Shown in pieces: positions 1 to 6,052 of a DNA stretch of 8,792 bases (within the stretch, counting starts at the first letter, position 1; each line of letters begins with the position of its first letter). Made by a program: the position numbers and the translations under genes. This DNA comes from Myxococcales bacterium (GTDB taxonomy: Bacteria; Myxococcota; Polyangia; Fen-1088), in assembly GCA_003159055.1 (NCBI GenBank), contig PMLH01000547.1, forward strand, positions 1 to 8,792, in the 5' to 3' direction. The notes beneath the pieces were generated by a model, which was not told the origin of the DNA, searched no databases, and saw nothing but the letters and a program-made list of their open reading frames with translations.

Positions 1-725
1 GGCGCGGTGCAGCCTTCCAGGTAGCTCACGGTGCTGCCCGCCTCGGCGATGATCAGCGTGCGTTCGAATTGCCCCGTGTCCGCGGCGTTGATGCGGAAAT
101 AGGTCGACAGCTCCATTGGGCAGCGCACGCCTTTCGGGATGTAGCAGAAGCTTCCGTCGCTGAAGACGGCCGAGTTCAGCGCTGCAAAGTAGTTGTCCGT
201 GGCTGGTACGACCGACCCCAGGTACTTTTGTACCAGGTCGGGATGATCGCGCGCAGCCTCGGAGAACGAGCAGAAGATGATCCCGAGCTCGCCGAGCTTG
301 CTCTTGAAGCTGGTCGCGACCGAGACGCTGTCGACCACCGCATCCAGCGCAATACCACTTAGGCGCTCCTGCTCACCCAGGGAAATGCCGAGCTTGTCGA
401 ACATCGTGCGCAGGGCAGGATCGACCTCATCCAGACTTTTCGGGCTGGCGGTCTTGGGCTTTGGCGCCGAATAGTAGATGATGTTTTGGTAGTCGATGGG
501 GTCATACCTGACGTTCGGCCAGCGCGGCTCGGTCAAGGTCAGCCAATAGCGATACGCGCGCAGCCGCCAATCGAGCAGGAAGGCCGGCTCCTGTTTTTTG
601 GCGGAGATTAGACGGATTACGTCTTCGTTGAGGCCGCGCGGAGCCGCATCGGCTTCCATCTCGGTGGTGAAGCCGTAAGGATACTCACGCTGGGTGAGCT
701 GGTTGAGGTCGAGGGTTTGCGCCAT
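1..725 (-). CDS. sufB: Fe-S cluster assembly scaffold protein SufB (N-terminal half, cut by left window edge)
   Basis: SufB is the scaffold subunit of the cytosolic SufBCD complex, on which Fe-S clusters are built with the SufC ATPase and SufD. Reading the minus strand from the ATG at 725 gives 241 open residues with no stop before the edge, about half of the family's usual 470-490. Family hallmarks are visible: YGF near residue 17, [28 protein letters not shown], the [13 protein letters not shown] segment, then [19 protein letters not shown] and the start of the beta-helix core ([14 protein letters not shown]). The start is chosen because the N-terminus lines up with the usual family start; no strong ribosome-binding site precedes it. 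It reads away from the neighbouring PhaR-like gene and, with 210 bp of non-coding DNA upstream, is probably the first gene of a suf operon whose other members lie outside the window (inference). Identification is very secure. Confidence 0.97.
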   Translation of the reverse strand, partial: MAQTLDLNQLTQREYPYGFTTEMEADAAPRGLNEDVIRLISAKKQEPAFLLDWRLRAYRYWLTLTEPRWPNVRYDPIDYQNIIYYSAPKPKTASPKSLDEVDPALRTMFDKLGISLGEQERLSGIALDAVVDSVSVATSFKSKLGELGIIFCSFSEAARDHPDLVQKYLGSVVPATDNYFAALNSAVFSDGSFCYIPKGVRCPMELSTYFRINAADTGQFERTLIIAEAGSTVSYLEGCTA

Positions 726-935
726 GAGAGCCGCTTGCAAAAAGGACTTTTTAGGTCCTGCAGAAGAAATAGGTTGTTGGTTTGTTTGGTCGTGGCAAGG
801 TTGAATAGTTCAGTCATAAGATGATGGACGGTGGGGATTGGGTTTCACCTTTAGGTCCCGTCACCTTCCATCCGAGAGCTTGAAAACAACGGCGACCTTG
901 TCAACTCGCCCAGATGTGTCATTCTTTGGTGAACC
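726..935. promoter_or_regulatory. Divergent intergenic region between sufB and the PhaR-like gene
   Basis: This 210-bp stretch separates two genes read in opposite directions and is visibly more AT-rich than its surroundings, so it should hold both promoters. I see no consensus promoter on either strand that I would defend. The best plus-strand candidate is TTGTCA at 898-903, but the sequence 17 bp further on is a poor -10. The stretch contains a 17-bp palindrome at 743-759, a second small inverted repeat at 847-856 (ACCT-TT-AGGT), and TTG-rich low-complexity sequence at 773-791. The two overlapping reading frames that begin here lack ribosome-binding sites and run into sufB or the PhaR-like gene out of frame, so I do not call them. 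Confidence 0.5.
743..759. promoter_or_regulatory. Short palindrome upstream of sufB, possible operator
   Basis: AGGAC, a 7-base spacer, then GTCCT form a perfect 5-bp-arm inverted repeat whose near edge lies 18 bp upstream of the sufB start codon. Fe-S operons are often controlled by Rrf2-family repressors (IscR, SufR, RirA) that bind short dyads near the promoter. Position and symmetry fit an operator, but the sequence does not match a binding motif I know. It could equally be a weak hairpin in the sufB leader. Confidence 0.3.
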
Positions 936-1184
936 ATGCGCACAATCAAACGGTATTCGAACCGAAAACTCTACGACACCACCGAACGCCACTACGTCAC
1001 GCTGGCGGATGTGGCCGGCTTCGTCCGTAAGGGCGATGACGTACAGGTGACCGACTACGTAACCAGTGCTGATCTAACCGCACAAACCCTGGCCCAGATC
1101 ATCTTCGAAGAGGAGAAGAAATCTCCGCGCATCGGCGCAGATGTGCTGCGCAAGATCATTCAGGTCGGCCTAACGGTCGACTAA
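936..1184 (+). CDS. Short PhaR-like regulator (PHA accumulation regulator DNA-binding domain only)
   Basis: The 82-residue protein begins MRTIKRYSNRKLYDT, the signature of the PHB/PHA accumulation regulator DNA-binding domain, followed by YVTLADVAGFVRKGDD, a V-D-Y-V-T segment, LTAQTLAQIIFEEE and a closing PRIGADVLRKII helix. In the classic PhaR repressor this roughly 60-residue domain binds DNA and is followed by C-terminal domains that sense polyhydroxyalkanoate granules. Here the protein ends just after the DNA-binding domain. It is therefore a minimal form, and its link to PHA storage is uncertain; no phaC, phaA, phaB or phasin gene is in the window. The ATG at 936 matches the family start exactly, although no good Shine-Dalgarno precedes it. 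It is divergent from sufB and convergent with the metallopeptidase gene, 6 bp away. Confidence 0.9.
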   Translation: MRTIKRYSNRKLYDTTERHYVTLADVAGFVRKGDDVQVTDYVTSADLTAQTLAQIIFEEEKKSPRIGADVLRKIIQVGLTVD

Positions 1185-1220
1185 GCGATCTCACTTTCGT
1201 CCGGGCTGCTTGTCGCTTAG
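1181..1220. terminator. Inverted repeat over two convergent stop codons, candidate bidirectional terminator
   Basis: CTAAGCGA at 1181-1188 and TCGCTTAG at 1213-1220 are perfect 8-bp inverted copies separated by 24 bases. The left arm contains the TAA stop of the PhaR-like gene and the right arm lies within the last codons of the metallopeptidase gene on the other strand. With only 6 bp between the genes there is no room for a separate terminator. A hairpin here would work for both transcripts, but there is no T-tract on either side and the loop is long, so the call is tentative. Confidence 0.3.
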
Positions 1221-2285
1221 ACGGTGAATACCGTCCAGCACGTGCCAAGTGGCCACGATGGTGAGGTCGACCAGTTTTTCGTTCCGCTGGGCCTCTGGCA
1301 CCACCAGACGCTCATAGGTGCTCAAAGCCTGCAGTTGGCGTAGAAAACGACCGATGACCCTGCGATCGGATTTTCCGATCCAAAGGCTCATCTTGTCCAT
1401 CAGCATACGCTGGTGTTGCTGGATGAAACGCGCTGCGGACAGGGCACCTTGCGGGCGGCGTGCGAGGTCGAGCCGTCGGGGAAATATCTCGAGCAAGTCG
1501 TTGCGATATTCGGCGAGATCCGGATCGACCGCGTGGGCGATGTCGAAGTAGTCGGCGACGGTTTCCTTGATGGTTTCGTAGGCGACCCGCGTGCCCAGCC
1601 GCTGGTTCGGCGGAGCGCCCTTGCAAACCCCTTCGACGTCGACGATGCGGTCGATGTACTCGAGCTTGACCAGCGCGACCTGCCAATCCTTGTAGCGTCT
1701 GCGCCAGCGCGACGACGGGTCCAGCCACACCGCGAAGGTTTCCGCGAAATCCTCGTCTGGGTGTTTCTGGGCGTAGTGGTACATGCCCGCGCGGTGGAGG
1801 TAGCGAACGTAGTCGCGGCTCCAGGAGTTCGCCGGAAAGACGTCGCGGTACGGCCGCCGGAAATCTCCAAAGGTCTGCGCCCAGTCCTTGCGTTTCCACA
1901 GCTCGAACGCGTAGTTGATGGCGTGCCCGGTCTCGTGGCGCAGGTACATCAGCACCTCGTCGCGCGAATACTCGAACAGGTGATCGTTGACCAGCTGCCA
2001 CAGCAGGGCGTTGGCGAGGTACCACGGAACGTTCACGCTGGTTGCCCGGTCGGCGGTCCAAAAATCGTCGTCGCCGAGGTAGTACGCGGGGATGAAGGAG
2101 ATGCCCTTGGCTCTTAGCTCGCTCGTGACCTGCGCCAGACAGTCGAAAAGGACGTCTTCCACCTTCAGCGTCAGGTCGCAGATGCGAGTCTGAAGGAGTT
2201 TTTGAAGGCCAACTTCGCGCACCACCCTGTCGTCGGTGGCGGGCCTCGTGTTGTTTCGCTTCGACCGGACCGCTGCGAGCGGCAT
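1191..2285 (-). CDS. Putative zinc metallopeptidase with HETGH motif
   Basis: A 364-residue soluble protein with no signal peptide or membrane segment. The sequence RHETGHAINYAF places a zincin-type HExxH motif at residues 117-121 (H117, E118, H121). About 60 residues later is HPDEDFAETFAVWL (residues 175-188), whose DEDFAE segment should supply the third metal ligand, most likely E182. The spacing and the RDYVRYLHRAGMYHYA stretch between resemble the putative zinc-binding metallopeptidase family (Peptidase_Mx type), although I cannot confirm the family by search. Substrate and role are unknown. The C-terminal third is a helical, basic region with a conserved look. The start is uncertain: the frame stays open to a TTG at 2330 and another ATG at 2321, and none has a clear ribosome-binding site. 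I chose the ATG at 2285 because the codons above it are less GC-rich than the rest and encode an atypical Cys-containing stretch. Confidence 0.8.
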   Translation of the reverse strand: MPLAAVRSKRNNTRPATDDRVVREVGLQKLLQTRICDLTLKVEDVLFDCLAQVTSELRAKGISFIPAYYLGDDDFWTADRATSVNVPWYLANALLWQLVNDHLFEYSRDEVLMYLRHETGHAINYAFELWKRKDWAQTFGDFRRPYRDVFPANSWSRDYVRYLHRAGMYHYAQKHPDEDFAETFAVWLDPSSRWRRRYKDWQVALVKLEYIDRIVDVEGVCKGAPPNQRLGTRVAYETIKETVADYFDIAHAVDPDLAEYRNDLLEIFPRRLDLARRPQGALSAARFIQQHQRMLMDKMSLWIGKSDRRVIGRFLRQLQALSTYERLVVPEAQRNEKLVDLTIVATWHVLDGIHRLSDKQPGRK

Positions 2286-2513
2286 GGTGAGGACACATCT
2301 ACCATGTTCGCAACGCAGCATTCGCAACAAACCCGAACCCTTGTTCCGAAATCATCGTCGTGGCCGCATGTGATGTGCGTTATGGAGGAATCGTCGAGCT
2401 TTCAAGTAGATACGATATAGCGCAGTGAGACATTTTTGGGCGTTCCCGTCCGACGCGCTAATGCAGCTCGTGAATCATGCGGGGCCGTCGGCTTTGCTGA
2501 TATGGTGTGCGCC
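2286..2513. promoter_or_regulatory. Divergent intergenic region between metallopeptidase and CPBP protease genes
   Basis: About 230 bp lie between the chosen starts of the two divergent genes, and promoters for both should be here. Composition falls to a locally AT-richer stretch around 2375-2435. A TACGAT / GATATA cluster at 2411-2419 could be a -10 for the rightward operon, but no acceptable -35 sits 16-18 bp upstream. A GGAGG at 2384-2388 has no start codon at a useful distance. No repeats or hairpins stood out. Confidence 0.35.
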
Positions 2514-3074
2514 ATGCCCGATGCCAGTAGAAGCTGGTCGCGTCCGGCGCTGGTCCTGGTCCTCTACCTGGGCTTGGCGTCGGCCGGGGTTGCATGGTCG
2601 AGCTTGCGGGGCGATGCGTCGGTCTGGCGAGTGTCCGGACGCGAGGACCCGCAGGTCTTTCTCGGCATCGTCGCTGGCCTGCTGATAGGGCTTGGCTTTG
2701 TCTTCGCGTCACGTTTCGCCACCCACCGTTTCGAATGGGGGCGGGCATTGCATCGGGACTTGCGCGCACTCCTTGGCCCGTTGCCCAGCATGGAAATCGT
2801 CGCGCTTGCCTTGGGATCGGCCTTCGGCGAGGAAATCTTCTTTCGGGGCGCCCTGTTGCCCGCGATCGGACTTTGGGCGTCGAGCGTCATCTTCGCGCTT
2901 CTTCACATCGGCCCCAAGCTCAGGTTCTTGCCGTGGACCTTCTCGTCCTTGGTGGCCGGACTCGTGTTTGGCCAGCTCTTCTTGTGGGCCGGCGATCTTG
3001 GCGGTCCCGTGGTGGCGCACTTCACCGTGAACGCCCTCAACTTGCGCTATCTTGCTACCACCGACCTCAAATGA
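2514..3074 (+). CDS. CPBP-family intramembrane metalloprotease (Abi / Rce1-like)
   Basis: A 186-residue, strongly hydrophobic protein with several predicted membrane helices. The CPBP (CAAX protease and bacteriocin-processing) motifs are in order: GEEIFFRG with E106 and E107 and R111, a second motif ALLHIG with H131, and a third HFTVNALN with H169 and N173. These residues form the intramembrane active site in Rce1-type glutamic proteases. The bacterial relatives process membrane or secreted peptides, act in bacteriocin self-immunity, or have unknown substrates; nothing here identifies the target. The frame is open back to a TTG at 2436. I prefer the ATG at 2514 because it places a short polar N-terminus before the first membrane helix (ALVLVLYLGLA); an ATG at 2502 is possible. 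Its TGA stop overlaps the next gene's ATG as ATGA, so the two are probably translationally coupled. Confidence 0.87.
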   Translation: MPDASRSWSRPALVLVLYLGLASAGVAWSSLRGDASVWRVSGREDPQVFLGIVAGLLIGLGFVFASRFATHRFEWGRALHRDLRALLGPLPSMEIVALALGSAFGEEIFFRGALLPAIGLWASSVIFALLHIGPKLRFLPWTFSSLVAGLVFGQLFLWAGDLGGPVVAHFTVNALNLRYLATTDLK

Positions 3075-4699
3075 CCCGCTGGTTTTTCCTCGCGTTTCTG
3101 CTTCCCCTGTCCGTCCCCGCCCATGGCGCTGACGAGTTCTCGGGTGCCGACAAGCTGCGCTCGATCTACTCGGCCGAATTCCGCTTCACGAAGGATGGCC
3201 TGCCGGTCGTTCCGGTCGCCATCGCCGAGGGACTTTCCAGCGTGACCCTCAGCGCCTCGTCGGGAAGGCTGCGACTGTTGCCCGAGGGCGACGGCGGGGC
3301 CGAGGTGCGCGCCGACGACACCTGGCAGATACGCGCGTCTGCCACCTCGCCCGCGAAGTTGCGCTACTGGGCCGTGGTCTGGCGCGGGCCCGTCGCGAAG
3401 TCGCAACAAGCCGACGTCGAGCTCTTGGCGTGGAAAGGAAAAGGCGAGGACGCGCGTCGTTTCGAGCAAGGCACGTTGTTCGGCGTCGGCGGTGAGGTCA
3501 TCGACCGGCGTGAGTGCCTGGTTGGCGTGGGTCCGTTTACCTCGACGGAATCGGCTGAGCTCGCGCTCGAACGCTTGGCGCAGAAGTCCCCGCTCGCGCA
3601 TCCCGGCGTCTTCACCGAGCTGGTCGACCGCCCGCACGGTCAGCTCGAAGCGACCGGCGAAAAGTCCGGCTGCAAGGTTCGCAACGAAGGCGTGCTTTGG
3701 TTTGTCCCTGTCGACGAGGCGCCCCTGCGCGTGGAGGGCGTCGCCTTTCCGGGCGGTGCGAAGACGAAGATCTCGGGCACCTACGCAGGCCGCGTGTACG
3801 TCACCATCGATCGCCATGGAACCATGGCCGTGGTCAACGCCGTGCCCGAGAACAAGCTCTTGGCTGGCTTGATTCCGGCCGAGATCTTTCCGAGCGCGCC
3901 CGAGGACGCGCTCAAGGCCCAAGCAGTCGCCGCGCGCGGCGAGCTGCTCTCGAAGATCGGCACGCGCCACATCGGCGATCCGTACCGTCTGTGTTCGCAG
4001 ACCCACTGTCAGGTCTACGCTGGCGTCGGGCACGAAACCCCGCGCACGACGGCGGCGGTCGAGGCGACGCGAGGGGAAGTGCTTTTTGAAGGCGACGACC
4101 TGGCCGACCCGGTCTATTCGGCCAACTGCGGTGGCCACACCGAGAACAACGAGAACGTCTGGCCCGAAATGTCCGCCTTGCCCTCCTTACGCGGCCACCG
4201 CGACACCGGTCAGCGCGCCAACGATCCATACGCCCGTGGCATCACGGCAGAAAATGTCGCCGCGTTTATCGACAAGCCACCATCGGCTTTCTGCGGCCAG
4301 GCGCGTTTGGGCGCTGGAGATCGATTCCGGTGGACCGTCACCCGCAGCGCGGCCGACCTGGACAAGCTTCTCGCGAAATACCGCCTTGGGCCCATCAAGT
4401 CCATCGAAGTGCTCGACCGTGGTGTTTCCGGGCGCGCGCGTTCGGTGCGTGTCAGTGGTGCCGCGCGCGCGGAGGTGATCCGCGGTGAGCTGCGCATTCG
4501 CCAGGCCTTCGGCAACCTGCGAAGCTCACTGTTCGTGGTGGATATGCAGGGTGGCTCGGCCGTGTTCCGCGGTGCTGGGTTCGGGCACGGGGTGGGGATG
4601 TGCCAGACCGGCGCGGTCGGAATGGCCGAGACCGGCAAGAACTACCGCGAGATTCTGCGCCACTACTATCCCGGGACGACTTTGCGCAAACTCTGGTAG
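3071..4699 (+). CDS. Secreted SpoIID/LytB-family protein with SPOR-like segment, predicted peptidoglycan lytic transglycosylase
   Basis: A 542-residue protein starting at the ATG inside the ATGA overlap with the CPBP gene. Although the frame is open far upstream, this start gives a clean signal peptide (MTRWFFLAFLLPL, cleavage near AHG-AD), so the product is exported. Residues 21-145 are not recognised. Residues about 149-200 (LVGVGPFTSTESAELALERL, then GVFTELVDRP) resemble the first part of a SPOR domain, which binds glycan strands lacking stem peptides. Residues about 255-542 are the SpoIID domain: LAGLIPAEIFPSAP with the presumed catalytic E271, EDALKAQAVAAR, LCSQTHCQVYAG with C308, H312 and C313 (a likely metal-binding cluster), SANCGGHTE, and the C-terminal GFGHGVGMCQTGAVGMA (H506) ending HYYPGT. 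SpoIID cleaves denuded glycan during Bacillus engulfment; relatives occur in non-sporulating bacteria, where their role is less clear. Identification of the SpoIID domain is secure; activity is inferred. Confidence 0.93.
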   Translation: MTRWFFLAFLLPLSVPAHGADEFSGADKLRSIYSAEFRFTKDGLPVVPVAIAEGLSSVTLSASSGRLRLLPEGDGGAEVRADDTWQIRASATSPAKLRYWAVVWRGPVAKSQQADVELLAWKGKGEDARRFEQGTLFGVGGEVIDRRECLVGVGPFTSTESAELALERLAQKSPLAHPGVFTELVDRPHGQLEATGEKSGCKVRNEGVLWFVPVDEAPLRVEGVAFPGGAKTKISGTYAGRVYVTIDRHGTMAVVNAVPENKLLAGLIPAEIFPSAPEDALKAQAVAARGELLSKIGTRHIGDPYRLCSQTHCQVYAGVGHETPRTTAAVEATRGEVLFEGDDLADPVYSANCGGHTENNENVWPEMSALPSLRGHRDTGQRANDPYARGITAENVAAFIDKPPSAFCGQARLGAGDRFRWTVTRSAADLDKLLAKYRLGPIKSIEVLDRGVSGRARSVRVSGAARAEVIRGELRIRQAFGNLRSSLFVVDMQGGSAVFRGAGFGHGVGMCQTGAVGMAETGKNYREILRHYYPGTTLRKLW

Positions 4700-4744
4700 T
4701 TTGGTGACGGGCTCCGATCTGCGGGTCCCCTCACCTGCACGCAC

Positions 4745-4750
4745 GAGGAA
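4745..4750 (+). promoter_or_regulatory. Ribosome-binding site that fixes a TTG start
   Basis: GAGGAA ends 3 bases before the TTG at 4754. No in-frame ATG or GTG occurs before the conserved glycosyltransferase core, so this Shine-Dalgarno supports TTG as the real initiation codon. The next TTG, at 4763, is 12 bases away and is a less likely alternative. Confidence 0.6.
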
Positions 4751-4753
4751 ATT

Positions 4754-5914
4754 TTGGACAACTTGTCGTCTTCCATCTCGACCGAAACAACGCGTTTTTC
4801 GCGAGTCACCGTCGTTGTTCCGACCTACAAGGAGGCCGAGAACCTTCCCCATCTCATCCATCGCCTGGCCAAGGTCCGGGAAGAGCACGGCTTGGATCTC
4901 GACGTCCTCATCATGGACGACAACAGCGGCGATGGGTCGGCAGAGCTCGTCGCGGCAAGGCCAGAAGACTGGGTGAAGATCGTCGTGCGCACCACCGACC
5001 GCGGGCTGAGCCCGTCGGTGCTCGACGGCATGAAGCGCGCAACGGGCGATATCCTGATCTGCATGGACGCAGATCTTAGCCATCCGCCCGAGGCGCTTCC
5101 GCAGATGCTGCGCAAGTTGGAGGAAGGCGCGGACTTCGTGATCGGCTCGCGCTACGTGCAAGGTGGATCGACCTCCGACGACTGGGGTTTCTTGCGCTGG
5201 CTCAACAGCCGGGTTGCAACCCTGCTGGCGAGACCACTGACCAGCGCGCGCGATCCAATGGCTGGTTTCTTCGCATTCCGTCGTTCGACCTTCGCTGCGG
5301 GCCGCGACTTCAATCCGGTTGGCTACAAGATCGGGCTCGAATTCATCGTCAAATGTGGCTGTGAGCGCGTGGTCGAGGTGCCCATCCATTTCGAGGACCG
5401 GCAGCTGGGCAAGAGCAAACTGACCGCGCGGCAGCAACTGCTGTACCTCAAACACCTGCGGCGCCTCTACACCTTCAAGTTTGGCGCCTGGTCACAGCTC
5501 GTGCAGTTTCTTACCGTGGGCGGTTTGGGGACGGTGGTCAATCTCGTGCTCTTGACCCTGCTGCTGAATCTGGCGATGCCCGCGCAGGCGTCGGTGGCTG
5601 CTGCCATCGTGCTGTCGATGGTTTTCAACTTCGTCCTTAACCGGCGCTTCAGCTTCGGTGAATCTCGCAAGGAGAGCTGGCTCAAGCAGTTCATCGGGTT
5701 CATGGCTGCCTGCTCGGTGGGCGCACTCATCAACTACGCCGTGACGTTGCTCTTCATGGGGCGGACCTTCTCTTCCCGCCCGCAGCTCGCCGCCTTGTTC
5801 GGGATCGCGGCGGCGACCGCCTTCAATTTCATCGCCAGCCGCTACCTGGTCTTCCGATCCTCGCACATCCGCCCGCCGGTCTCGCACCTCGACGACGATG
5901 GGCACAAGGAGTAG
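4754..5914 (+). CDS. Polyprenyl-phosphate sugar transferase (DPM1-like GT2) fused to GtrA membrane domain
   Basis: The 386-residue protein has two parts. Residues about 18-240 form a GT-A glycosyltransferase of the dolichyl-phosphate mannose synthase type: VVVPTYKEAENL, MDDNSGDGS (D55, D56), the metal and nucleotide-sugar site DADLSHPP (D105, D107), IGSRYVQGG, and the acceptor-loop motif LGKSKL. Residues about 247-372 are a GtrA-type domain with about four membrane helices (QFLTVGGLGTVVNL, FNFVLNRRFSFG, FNFIASRYLVF). Enzymes of this kind move a sugar from a nucleotide donor to undecaprenyl or dolichyl phosphate at the inner face of the membrane; GtrA domains are linked to anchoring or flipping the product. 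The donor sugar cannot be read from the sequence. Translation starts at TTG, supported by GAGGAA upstream. It follows the SpoIID gene by 54 bp with no terminator, so it probably shares that operon. Confidence 0.93.
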   Translation: MDNLSSSISTETTRFSRVTVVVPTYKEAENLPHLIHRLAKVREEHGLDLDVLIMDDNSGDGSAELVAARPEDWVKIVVRTTDRGLSPSVLDGMKRATGDILICMDADLSHPPEALPQMLRKLEEGADFVIGSRYVQGGSTSDDWGFLRWLNSRVATLLARPLTSARDPMAGFFAFRRSTFAAGRDFNPVGYKIGLEFIVKCGCERVVEVPIHFEDRQLGKSKLTARQQLLYLKHLRRLYTFKFGAWSQLVQFLTVGGLGTVVNLVLLTLLLNLAMPAQASVAAAIVLSMVFNFVLNRRFSFGESRKESWLKQFIGFMAACSVGALINYAVTLLFMGRTFSSRPQLAALFGIAAATAFNFIASRYLVFRSSHIRPPVSHLDDDGHKE

Positions 5915-6052
5915 GTCCGCCTCGCGAGAGCTCATAGTTGAGCGGAGCCGGATGCCGGGGCCGGGAGGCCGGGACCGGCCACGGTACCGGCACCGTGGCC
6001 GAGGTGTTGGCCCCGCCTCCGACCTGGACGCTCAGCCACCTGCAAGACGGTA
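5915..6052. other. GC-rich convergent intergenic region
   Basis: The 138 bp between two convergent genes contain no supported reading frame. Besides the hairpin listed separately, positions 5954-5973 hold three copies of GCCGGG (5954, 5960 and 5968), and CTCGCGAG at 5921-5928 is an 8-bp palindrome. The CCGGG repetition may be simple compositional bias. Confidence 0.5.
5976..6001. terminator. Perfect hairpin between convergent genes, candidate bidirectional terminator
   Basis: CGGCCACGGT at 5976-5985 and its exact reverse complement ACCGTGGCCG at 5992-6001 enclose a 6-base loop. The stem lies 61 bp past the plus-strand GtrA-fusion stop and about 50 bp past the minus-strand GT2 stop, where a shared terminator is expected. 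No T-tract follows on either strand, so it is not a textbook intrinsic terminator. It may block polymerase by stem strength or protect 3' ends. Confidence 0.55.

Noticed and set aside
617..817. 66-residue minus-strand frame starting upstream of sufB
   Set aside because: It runs into sufB in another frame, lacks a ribosome-binding site, and its second half is a Ser/Pro/Arg-rich shadow of the real gene.
898..926. Possible sigma-70 promoter (TTGTCA and ATTCTT) before the PhaR-like gene
   Set aside because: The -35 is good, but the -10 is poor and the predicted start of transcription would nearly coincide with the start codon.
1413..2117. 234-residue plus-strand frame opposite the metallopeptidase gene
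   Set aside because: It is antisense to a gene with clear catalytic motifs; its Val/Asp/Arg-rich composition is the usual mirror of GC-rich coding DNA.
2436..2513. TTG-initiated extension of the CPBP protease
   Set aside because: The extra 26 residues are polar with Cys residues, precede the normal first membrane helix and lack a ribosome-binding site.
2594..3070. N-terminal extension of the SpoIID frame inside the CPBP gene
   Set aside because: The extension is Arg/Pro-rich shadow sequence, while the ATG at 3071 gives a proper signal peptide and a four-base overlap with the upstream stop.
3047..4138. 363-residue minus-strand frame opposite SpoIID
   Set aside because: It is antisense to the conserved SpoIID domain, has low-complexity Arg/Ala/Gly composition and no motif.
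4526..5455. 309-residue minus-strand frame opposite the SpoIID and GT2/GtrA genes
   Set aside because: It spans two confident genes on the other strand and shows no recognisable domain.
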